A model generated the notes under the pieces. That model made no database searches, had not been told where the DNA came from, and was given only the letters and a program-made list of their open reading frames with translations. A stretch of DNA of 7,664 nt from Burkholderiales bacterium (lineage in GTDB: Bacteria > Pseudomonadota > Gammaproteobacteria > Burkholderiales > Usitatibacteraceae), in the NCBI GenBank assembly GCA_014378085.1, contig JACMOJ010000139.1, forward strand, positions 1-7,664, given 5' to 3'. Numbering within the stretch: the first letter of the stretch is position 1; each line of letters opens with the position of its first letter. Below, piece by piece: positions 1 through 6,435 of the stretch. The translations under genes and the position numbers were made by a program.

Positions 1-1
1 C

Positions 2-148
2 GCGACGAACGGTAACTTCGTGTTGGGTGGAAAGAAGTTTCAAGCGCAGATTGCCAAGGCGCTGGGTAGGCGGGTGACACGCGGCGTAGCGGGGCGACCA
101 GCGGAGAAAGTGAAAGAGAAAGACCAACGCCAAGGCAGGTTGCTGTGA
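2..148 (+). pseudogene. C-terminal part of a REP-associated tyrosine transposase (RAYT), 5' end outside window
   Basis: The plus strand is open from the window edge to TGA at 146-148. It encodes 48 residues starting ATNGNFVLGGKKFQ and continuing IAKALGRRVTRG and GRPAEK. An [N/G]-rich segment followed by F-Q-x-[Q/E]-I-x-x-ALGRRVTR-x-x-x-GRP is the usual C-terminal end of IS200-like/Y1 transposases of the RAYT group. These enzymes are known to act on single-stranded REP-type repeats with a catalytic tyrosine and an HUH motif, both of which would lie upstream of the window. The stop codon runs straight into the 29-bp GGTCTGTCCCC motif at 148-176, as expected for a RAYT gene bordered by its own repeat. 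The gene could be intact or broken upstream; only its tail is visible. The family call rests on motif recognition, not a search. Confidence 0.75.
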
Positions 149-176
149 ATAAACGTGGTCTGTCCCCTATTATTCC
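148..176 (-). repeat. RAYT-associated repeat, copy A (inverted copy of 1049-1077)
   Basis: The 29 bases here are the exact reverse complement of 1049-1077. Read on the minus strand, the core is TAATAGGGGACAGACCACG followed by TTTATT. The repeat touches the stop codon of the RAYT fragment at 2-148, so it marks the downstream boundary of that element. Identity ends at both sides of the 29 bases. Copies at 1049 and 1223 precede RAYT 5' sequence, so an element of this family appears to be bounded by inverted copies of this motif. Confidence 0.85.
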
Positions 177-260
177 AGGTACTACGCGCAACAACTACGG
201 ACAAAACGTTTTGGATTTGTTGTTCAACTGCTTTAATTGAGTTACCACTAGGACGCACAA

Positions 261-770
261 ATGCATCTCATTAGTCTAGGCAAGTACTTGGTAGCACTTG
301 GCGCCATGTCGGCCGCGGTGGGTTGTGCCGCGTTGCCTGCACCCGAAGCAGGTGCGAGAGAGAGCTCGGTTGCAGATTTTGTGCGGAAGTTCGCATCGAG
401 CGAAGAGACGCCACGACATCGCGCAGCATTTTTCGATCTAAACGATGACGGTATTGATGAAGCAATTGTTTACCTTACAGATCGGGATTGGTGCGGTTCT
501 GGCGGCTGTACGCTGTTGGTCTTGAGAAAACTTCTCTCGTCTTGGCAGCTCGTGTCGAAGACAACTGTGGTAAACACACCTATTCGCGCGCTAAACGAAA
601 AGGCCCACGGGTGGCGCACTCTTGCCGTGACGGTGCGGGGAGGCGGCGTTGGACGGCCTCACGAAGCCGCGCTCCGATTTGATGGTCACTCGTATCCAAC
701 GAATCCGAGTGAGCCGATTCAGCTACCCAAGGCACACCCTCAAAGTGGCAAAGTGTTGATTCCTGAATAG
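261..770 (+). CDS. Putative small secreted lipoprotein of unknown function
   Basis: This 169-residue protein has a hydrophobic N-terminus (residues 8-21) ending in AVGC, a plausible lipobox with Cys22 as the lipidated residue. That predicts a membrane-anchored periplasmic or outer-membrane protein. The mature part carries FFDLNDDGIDEAIVYL (about 57-72), an acidic loop resembling the calcium-type loops of FG-GAP or EF-hand-like repeats. It then has C-x-x-x-x-C (Cys78 and Cys83), which could form a disulfide, and a compact beta-rich section with GGGVGRPHEAALRFDG. I recognise the general type (small conserved proteobacterial protein with a DxNxDG loop) but no named family or function. The ATG at 261 is preceded by AGGA at 250-253 with 7 bases of spacing. 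The gene lies between RAYT debris and a truncated HNH gene that overlaps its 3' end in the convergent direction, which suggests acquired cargo. It looks intact. Confidence 0.75.
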   Translation: MHLISLGKYLVALGAMSAAVGCAALPAPEAGARESSVADFVRKFASSEETPRHRAAFFDLNDDGIDEAIVYLTDRDWCGSGGCTLLVLRKLLSSWQLVSKTTVVNTPIRALNEKAHGWRTLAVTVRGGGVGRPHEAALRFDGHSYPTNPSEPIQLPKAHPQSGKVLIPE

Positions 771-968
771 AATGAAAGGGTGACTACTCGAACCTTTGTT
801 GCATTCTTCGCAAGAGGGAAATTCGAACCCAACCACCCGCTGCTTAGGCTCAAATAGCGCTCTGGGCGGACTATGTTCAATAGTAGTAGCGGTGCGCCGC
901 CCGCCACAAAAAGCGCAAATTGGATGATTTCTAAGAAACACCGATGCCTTTCGCTTTGCCTTCCCCAA
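723..968 (-). pseudogene. Truncated HNH-type endonuclease-like protein (N-terminal zinc/HNH part only)
   Basis: The 81-codon reading frame starts at TTG (966-968) with a GAAGG sequence about 8 bases upstream. Residues 12-23 read LRNHPICAFCGG, followed by TIEHSPPRALF and FEFPSCEECNKGS. The two C-x-x-C pairs (Cys18/Cys21 and Cys53/Cys56), the E-H-x-P-P-R and the C-N-x-G match a family of HNH-nuclease-like proteins. As I recall it, these proteins normally run to well over 200 residues. Here the likeness stops near residue 61, and the last 20 residues look unrelated. The frame ends inside the 3' part of the lipoprotein gene on the other strand, with 48 bases of overlap. The simplest reading is a gene cut off by the rearrangement that placed the lipoprotein gene next to it. 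A short functional domain is not excluded. Confidence 0.6.
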
Positions 969-1040
969 GGTCCCCGCCTTCGGCTATTGATCCAGCTCGC
1001 TCTCTTGCTCTGCGCGTTGCAAATTGAGTTTTAGCAAGCA

Positions 1041-1060
1041 AATAATAGGGAATAATAGGG
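1041..1060 (+). repeat. Perfect 10-bp tandem duplication at the edge of repeat copy B
   Basis: AATAATAGGG occurs twice in direct succession (1041-1050 and 1051-1060). The second unit is the start of the RAYT-associated repeat. Copies A and C lack the doubled unit. It may be a small target or boundary duplication, or a slippage product. Confidence 0.8.
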
Positions 1061-1111
1061 GACAGACCACGTTTATTTGCTGCTATCCTGTTGTTTCCCC
1101 GACATTTGGAT
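1049..1111 (+). repeat. RAYT-associated repeat plus gene leader, copy B
   Basis: Bases 1049-1077 are the exact inverted partner of copy A (148-176). The wider block 1051-1111 also matches 1224-1284 in direct orientation, with 53 of 61 positions identical by hand count. It comprises the GGGGACAGACC core, TTTATTTGCTGCTA, and a leader ending TTTGGAT just before the RAYT start codon at 1118. It is probably the upstream boundary and leader of a RAYT element. Confidence 0.85.
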
Positions 1112-1117
1112 CGCCCC

Positions 1118-1225
1118 ATGCCCCGCCGCGCCCGCCTCGCTCTTCCCGGCATCCCTTGGCACATCATCCAGCGCGGCAACAATCGTGCCGTCTGCTTTCA
1201 TGGCGAAGACGACTACCAGTTCTAA
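1118..1225 (+). pseudogene. 5' fragment (35 codons) of a RAYT transposase gene
   Basis: ATG at 1118 opens a frame reading MPRRARLALPGIPWHIIQRG, then NNRAVCF and EDDYQF, and stops at TAA 1223-1225. This is the typical beginning of IS200-like/RAYT transposases: M-x-R-x-x-R-x-x-x-x-G-x-x-x-H-[I/V]-x-x-R-G-x-x-R, with F-x-x-x-x-D-[R/Y]-x-x-[F/Y]. The HUH histidines and catalytic tyrosine normally lie further on and are absent. The stop codon comes from the start of a second copy of the element leader (1223-1284), so the gene was cut by a junction with another copy and not by a point mutation. It cannot be the front half of the fragment at 2-148 in the present arrangement, since it lies downstream of it. 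Non-functional. Confidence 0.85.
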
Positions 1226-1284
1226 TAATTGGGGACAGACCGCGATTATTTGCTGCTACCTTGTTGTTTCCCTGACTTCTGGAT
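1223..1284 (+). repeat. RAYT-associated repeat plus leader, copy C (orphan)
   Basis: This is a direct copy of 1050-1111 shifted by 173 bases. It reads TAATAATTGGGGACAGACCG, then TTATTTGCTGCTACC, and ends CTTCTGGAT. Eight substitutions separate it from copy B over 61 bases. Similarity ends at GGAT, before any RAYT start codon, so this leader has lost its gene. Bases 1285-1364 hold no gene or repeat that I can recognise. Confidence 0.8.
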
Positions 1285-1365
1285 GAACAATTGAAGGTTC
1301 CAGGCTCGCATTAATTTCTGTTGGTACGCGAGAAAATTTCACGGCGGAATCAAATCTGCGGCTGG

Positions 1366-1390
1366 TAAAAACGCCCCGGCGGGGCGCTTT
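1366..1390 (-). terminator. Rho-independent terminator of the tRNA-Gly gene
   Basis: Read on the minus strand, downstream of the tRNA 3' end, there is a GC-only stem GCGCCCC/GGGGCGT with a 3-base loop, followed directly by a T run. On the plus strand this is 1372-1377 pairing with 1381-1386, with the A run at 1367-1371. Its place 5 bases beyond the tRNA CCA makes it the tRNA transcript terminator. Confidence 0.85.
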
Positions 1391-1394
1391 GGAT

Positions 1395-1468
1395 TGGAGC
1401 GGGTGAAGGGAATCGTACCCTCGTATGCAGCTTGGGAAGCTGCCGTTCTACCATTGAACTACACCCGC
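1395..1468 (-). tRNA. tRNA-Gly, anticodon CCC, with encoded CCA
   Basis: The minus strand folds into a 74-base cloverleaf. The acceptor GCGGGTG (1468-1462) pairs perfectly with CACCCGC (1405-1399). The D stem is GTTC/GAAC with loop AATGGTA containing the GG pair. The anticodon stem GCAGC/GCTGC has loop TTCCCAA, with anticodon CCC at 1434-1436. The T stem is GAGGG/CCCTT. The discriminator is U, as usual for glycine, and CCA is encoded. It decodes GGG. The T loop reads TACGATT, so position 55, normally U (pseudouridine), is A (plus-strand T at 1416). A GC-stem terminator follows, so it is a single-gene transcript. Its 3' end faces the accessory region, a common side for integration. I find no second copy of the tRNA 3' end in the window, so no attachment-site pair can be claimed. 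Confidence 0.95.
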
Positions 1469-1502
1469 GTTTCGAACACGTGCAGCACTTGTCGATAAAA
1501 CG

Positions 1503-1508
1503 ATTCTA
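1503..1508 (-). promoter_or_regulatory. Possible -10 box for the tRNA-Gly gene
   Basis: TAGAAT on the minus strand lies 34 bases before the first base of the tRNA, a sensible distance for a tRNA promoter. No convincing -35 box is visible at 16-18 bases upstream. An imperfect hairpin (GCCAT...ATGGC, 1509-1530) occupies that position and might instead be a weak terminator for the transporter gene upstream. Confidence 0.25.
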
Positions 1509-1552
1509 GCCATTTCTTGGTTGAGATGGCGAATTGGCCGAAGCAGTCAATA

Positions 1553-2482
1553 TCAGACGTGACGCCGGAATATCGCCTGATACGCGCCGCTCGACAGGAA
1601 AACACCAATCGTCACGGCGGCGATGCCGAAGTAGTCACCAGGTGCAGGCACCTCGCCCAACAACGGGATGGCAGCCAACATCGCAAGCACTGGCACCAGT
1701 GATGCAAAACTTGCACCAAGCGATGCACCTAAAATGCTGACGGCCTTTGCGTAGGCAAATAGTGAAATGATGGAGACAAACACGCCCTGATAGATGGTCT
1801 GCACGGCGATGACGCTCCAAGATGCTTCGGCGATACGATGCGGCAGGAAAAAAGCGTAAACCGGCAGATACCAAGCTGCCGATACGACTGACACGATAGC
1901 GGCGGCGTGTAGTGGTGTGAGCCCTTTGCTGCTGGCACGTCGCATGGCAACGGTGAAACTTGCCCAGCATAGTGCCGCGGTCAGGAACAGCAGGTGGCCG
2001 CGCCAATAGCCTAACGCAAAATCCGTTAAGCCCAAGCCGACAAAAATCACGATGCCAATCGGGATCATCATTAAGCCGATGCGTCGAATGCCACTAATTT
2101 TCTCGTGCAAAAAAACCATCGCCAACAGTGCGGCCCACAGCGGCATGGTGCCCGGCACCAGCGCGCCAGCGTGTGCGGCGGGGGCAAACTGCAGGCCACC
2201 GGAGGCGATGAGTACGTAGGGAACCCCTGCGCCGAAACAAATCACAAATAGTAGCGGGAGACCAACGGTTTTAATTGCGACGCCGCGTCGTACGACGATC
2301 GGTAGCAATAACAAGCCCGCACAGGCAAAGCGCAGTGCGGTGATGTCGTAGGGCGAGAGTGAGGTTGTCACCCCGTGGCGAGTCAGCAATATCCAGCCGA
2401 CCCAGATAGAAATCGCAAACAGTCCCCAAAGGGCGCCGGAAATATAGGCTGAACATGCTGCGGTGCCGGTGGTCGATAACAT
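1553..2482 (-). CDS. EamA/DMT-superfamily membrane transporter (RhaT/YdcZ-like permease)
   Basis: This integral inner-membrane protein of about 309 residues has roughly ten hydrophobic segments in two homologous halves, the hallmark of EamA-domain drug/metabolite transporters. Motifs include GALWGLFAISIWVGW at the start of helix 1, SPYDITALRFACAGLLLLP in helix 2, PYVLIASGGLQFAPAAHAGA, and the second-half FLHEKISGIRRIGLMMIPIG. The substrate cannot be told; relatives export amino acids, metabolites or drugs. The start is uncertain. The frame is open up to ATG 2551, which would add 23 mostly basic residues. I prefer ATG 2482 because it puts helix 1 near the N-terminus, gives the usual family length and leaves about 100 bases for promoters shared with the divergent nudB. 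Neither start has a good ribosome binding site. Confidence 0.88.
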   Translation of the reverse strand: MLSTTGTAACSAYISGALWGLFAISIWVGWILLTRHGVTTSLSPYDITALRFACAGLLLLPIVVRRGVAIKTVGLPLLFVICFGAGVPYVLIASGGLQFAPAAHAGALVPGTMPLWAALLAMVFLHEKISGIRRIGLMMIPIGIVIFVGLGLTDFALGYWRGHLLFLTAALCWASFTVAMRRASSKGLTPLHAAAIVSVVSAAWYLPVYAFFLPHRIAEASWSVIAVQTIYQGVFVSIISLFAYAKAVSILGASLGASFASLVPVLAMLAAIPLLGEVPAPGDYFGIAAVTIGVFLSSGAYQAIFRRHV

Positions 2483-2585
2483 TGACAATGCGCGCCGGCG
2501 CTTGGCGTGGCGACTGAAGCAAAATAGGAGTCTAGCAGCGCGGTCAGTCATACTTAGTCATGATGCTTTTGAATTGAATCCCATA

Positions 2586-3092
2586 ATGCCCACGAACAGC
2601 ACCCAAGACGTCACCAATACGGCGGACTGCAATGCGCAAACGCGTCCCGCCAAGCCGTACAAGATTCCGCGTTCGGCCATGATCGTGATTTATAACGAGA
2701 CGTTGGAAGTGTTGCTCATCGAGCGTGCCGATCGCCCCGGCTACTGGCAAAGTGTGACGGGCAGCCAAGACGAAGGAGAATCGTTGCTTGATACTGCCAC
2801 GCGCGAAGTGATGGAGGAAACAGGTATTGATGTGCGGCAACACGTGCTGACCGATTGGCAAACCGAGAACGTCTACGAGATTTACCCGATTTGGCGGTAC
2901 CGCTATGCGCCGGGCGTCACGCACAATACCGAGCACGTATTTGGGCTGAAGGTACGAGGTCGTGTACCGGTCATATTAAGTGCGCGCGAGCATCTTCAAC
3001 ACGTTTGGCTGCCGCTTGAAAAAGCGGCGCCGCTTTGTTTTTCGCCGACTAACCGTGATGCGATTTTTTCGCTTCCGGAGCGCAACCAGTGA
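2586..3092 (+). CDS. nudB: Nudix hydrolase, NudB-type dihydroneopterin triphosphate / dATP pyrophosphohydrolase
   Basis: The product is 168 residues. The Nudix box is complete: G59-x5-E65-x7-R73-E74-V-x-E77-E78-x-G80-I81, binding Mg2+ for pyrophosphate cleavage. Residues 24-58 (KPYKIPRSAMIVIY, then a variable stretch, then RADRPGYWQSVTG) match NudB, in which the W-Q-S-V-T-G-S segment precedes the box. In E. coli NudB removes pyrophosphate from dihydroneopterin triphosphate in folate synthesis and also acts on dATP. The ATG at 2586 gives a 20-odd residue lead-in before the conserved domain and has no clear ribosome binding site. The frame is open further upstream but has no better start. It is the first gene of a plus-strand operon, with the next gene 28 bases downstream. 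As I recall, nudB commonly follows aspS in betaproteobacteria; here its upstream neighbour is the divergent transporter. Confidence 0.92.
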   Translation: MPTNSTQDVTNTADCNAQTRPAKPYKIPRSAMIVIYNETLEVLLIERADRPGYWQSVTGSQDEGESLLDTATREVMEETGIDVRQHVLTDWQTENVYEIYPIWRYRYAPGVTHNTEHVFGLKVRGRVPVILSAREHLQHVWLPLEKAAPLCFSPTNRDAIFSLPERNQ

Positions 3093-3120
3093 GGACGCGT
3101 TCCTTTAAGGCGGCAGAAAA

Positions 3121-3909
3121 TTGAACGCTTTGCCGAACAATTCATCCATCACCATCGCGACCTACAACATCCATAAAGGATTGTCGCCGCTAAACCGTAA
3201 GCTCATCATCCACGACGTGCGTGAAAAACTGCATGCGTACGACGCCGACATCGTGCTGCTGCAAGAAGTACAGGGCGCACACGCGGCAAACGCTAGAAAA
3301 TTTACCGACTGGCCGACTGTGCCGCAGCACGAACACATTGCTGAGGGGCGTTACACCGACATCGTTTACGGCGCAAACGTGCAACACCATCAGGGCGACC
3401 ATGGTAATGCGATCCTGTCTTCGTTTCCGATCGCCCATTCAAAAAATCATGACGTATCACACCATCGTTTCGAATCGCGTGGCCATTTGCTCGCGCAGAT
3501 CGAGGTGCCGTTCCTTGCCGAGCCAATGACTTGTGTTTGTGTGCATCTGGGTCTGTTCCATCGGAGTCGTTTGATGCAAATCGAGCGGCTGATTGAACTC
3601 ATTTGCGAGGTAGCACCTCAAGGTTCACCGCTCGTCATCGCTGGCGACTTCAACGACTGGCGCGCGGGACACAGCCGGATTAGCGACAAACTCCGAGATC
3701 GACTCGGCGTGGTGGAAGCGTTCGAGTCTTCGCAGGGGCGGCTCGCGCGAACGTTCCCGGCGGCGATGCCGATGCTCACACTCGACCGCATCTACGTGCG
3801 CGGCATGAAAATTGAGGCGGCACATCGCCTGCACGGCGACGTCAGCGGTACGCGCTGGCGGCGCATGTCAGACCACGTCGGGCTTGCCGTGACACTAAGC
3901 GCGCGTTGA
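3121..3909 (+). CDS. ybhP: Endonuclease/exonuclease/phosphatase family protein (YbhP-like)
   Basis: The 262-residue protein carries the EEP fold signature motifs: TYNIHKG with Asn16, LLQEV with the metal-binding Glu49, VHLG with His142, AGDFND with Asp176 and Asn178, LDRIYVRG (221-228), and the terminal MSDHVGL with Asp251 and His252. All catalytic positions of the Mg2+-dependent phosphodiesterase/phosphatase superfamily are present. In E. coli the homologous ybhP lies beside clsB (ybhO), and the same pairing is seen here, so a role tied to phospholipid metabolism is plausible; the actual substrate is unknown. No signal peptide is visible. The start is TTG 3121: an in-frame TAA at 3106-3108 rules out anything upstream, and AAGG at 3107-3110 can serve as ribosome binding site. 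Its stop overlaps the next start in TTGA. Confidence 0.9.
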   Translation: MNALPNNSSITIATYNIHKGLSPLNRKLIIHDVREKLHAYDADIVLLQEVQGAHAANARKFTDWPTVPQHEHIAEGRYTDIVYGANVQHHQGDHGNAILSSFPIAHSKNHDVSHHRFESRGHLLAQIEVPFLAEPMTCVCVHLGLFHRSRLMQIERLIELICEVAPQGSPLVIAGDFNDWRAGHSRISDKLRDRLGVVEAFESSQGRLARTFPAAMPMLTLDRIYVRGMKIEAAHRLHGDVSGTRWRRMSDHVGLAVTLSAR

Positions 3910-5060
3910 AAATTTACGCCGGCAACCGCATTACGCTGTTGAAGAACGGTGCGGCATTTTTCCCGGCGTTGGTAGCGGCCATCGATGCCGCGGTCCAAGA
4001 CGTGCGGTTTGAGACCTATATTTTTGAAAATGATGTTGCTGGGCAGGCGATCGCCGATGCGCTGTGTCGTGCGGTGCAGCGCGGTGTGGAAGTACGGTTG
4101 CTTATCGATGGTTTCGGTTCGCTGAAGACGCCCGAAGCGTTTTTTGCGGCAATGCAGGCGGCTGGCGTGAAGTTGTTGTTCTATCGACCGCTTCGCGGCA
4201 AGTGGTTTCCCACGCGGCACCGTATGCGTCGCGCCCATCGTAAGATCGTGCTTTTCGACGGCAAGGTGGGTTTTATTGGCGGACTGAATATCATCGATGA
4301 TTTCACCGAGAATTTATCGACAACACATCCGCGTTACGACTATGCGGTGATGGTCGAGGGCCCAGTGCTGTCGGCCATCTATGACAGCGTGTTTCGTATG
4401 TGGCGCGGCGTTAAGTGGTTTACTAATTTGCGCCAACAGCACGGCGGGTCGGTGCCGCCGATCTCAGTGCAGCCAATCGGGGACAGCCCGCTCGCCTTCG
4501 TTAGCCGCGACAACGTGAAGCACCGCCGCAACATTGAGCAGGAGTACCGGGCGGCAATATCAAACGCTACTGCTGAGGTGCTCATCGCGAGCTCATATTT
4601 TTTGCCCGGACACCGATTGCGGCAAACGTTGATCGCCGCTGCCATGGGTGGCGTGAAGGTGGAAATATTGTAGCAGGGGTCCGCCGATCTTCCGCTGATG
4701 CAGATGGCGACCCGCTCACTCTATGCGGATCTGTTGGATGGCGGCATTGTCATCCACGAGTACCTGCCCGCCATGCTGCACGCCAAGGTGGCGGTCATCG
4801 ATGCGCGATGGGCAACCGTAGGGTCGTCAAATCTCGATCCGTTCAGCTTGGTGCTCAATCGCGAGGCGAATATTGTTTCGCTAGATCCAACCTTTGCCGG
4901 CCAACTTCGCGCCTCGTTACGTGATGAAATGACGCTTAATGCAACGAAGCTTGACGCGGCGGTATGGGCCACGCGCAGCGTCAAACAAAGAATTATTTCG
5001 TGCCTCGCGTTAGGACTCATCCGCCTAAGCTCGGCGATATTTGGTGCCGAGGCCGAATAG
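3906..5060 (+). pseudogene. clsB: Cardiolipin synthase ClsB (phospholipase D family), interrupted by an in-frame amber codon
   Basis: ClsB-type enzymes join phospholipid head groups to form cardiolipin at the inner membrane, using two HxKx4D motifs that make one active site. Motif 1 is H111-R-K113-x4-D118 with GGLN at 125-128. Motif 2 is H292-A-K294-x4-D299 with GSSN. Codon 256 (4671-4673) is TAG, and the same frame continues without shift to TAA at 5061-5063, coding QGSADLPLMQMATRSLYADL, which continues the family pattern. One base change (for example TTG to TAG) explains it. Terminating there gives a 255-residue product with only one HKD motif, expected to be inactive. The next ATG in frame (4698) has no ribosome binding site at normal spacing. 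The start is TTG 3906, overlapping the ybhP stop by four bases, which suggests translational coupling. The rest shows no decay, so the change is recent, a sequencing error, or read through. The last sense codon ends at 5057; the coordinates given run to TAG 5058-5060. Confidence 0.85.
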
Positions 5061-5070
5061 TAATACTACC

Positions 5071-5136
5071 AAACTCGTTGACTGACGGGCGTTTACAGAC
5101 AAAATGCCGTGAAGGCGCCCGCCAAATAACGAGTTT
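5071..5136. terminator. Nested inverted repeat between convergent clsB and argB, possible bidirectional terminator
   Basis: AAACTCGTT (5071-5079) pairs perfectly with AACGAGTTT (5128-5136). Inside it CGGGCG (5086-5091) pairs with CGCCCG (5116-5121), with six unpaired bases on each side between the stems. On the plus strand the outer stem is followed by a T-rich stretch (GCTTTTAG). It lies in the short gap between two converging genes. The 24-base inner loop and lack of a pure T run make this an imperfect terminator, so confidence is moderate. Confidence 0.45.
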
Positions 5137-5154
5137 GCTTTTAGTTATTCACCT

Positions 5155-6435
<1,281 letters not shown>

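Noticed and set aside
40..258. Minus-strand 72-codon frame over the window start
   Set aside because: It is antisense to the RAYT C-terminal coding sequence and crosses repeat copy A.
1024..1286. Plus-strand frames giving peptides such as NNRGQTTFI and GDRPRLFAATLLFP
   Set aside because: They are translations of the RAYT-associated repeat and leader. The same peptide-like strings arise wherever the repeat occurs, so they are not genes.
1395..1468. Attachment site at the tRNA-Gly 3' end
   Set aside because: No second copy of the tRNA 3' sequence and no integrase gene are present in the window.
2463..2585. Upstream extension of the nudB frame from ATG 2463
   Set aside because: The extra 41 residues would overlap the transporter gene and resemble no NudB sequence; ATG 2586 gives the normal domain layout.
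4698..5060. Independent gene starting at ATG 4698
   Set aside because: It is in the same frame as the first part of clsB, lacks a well-spaced ribosome binding site and encodes just the second HKD half of the enzyme.
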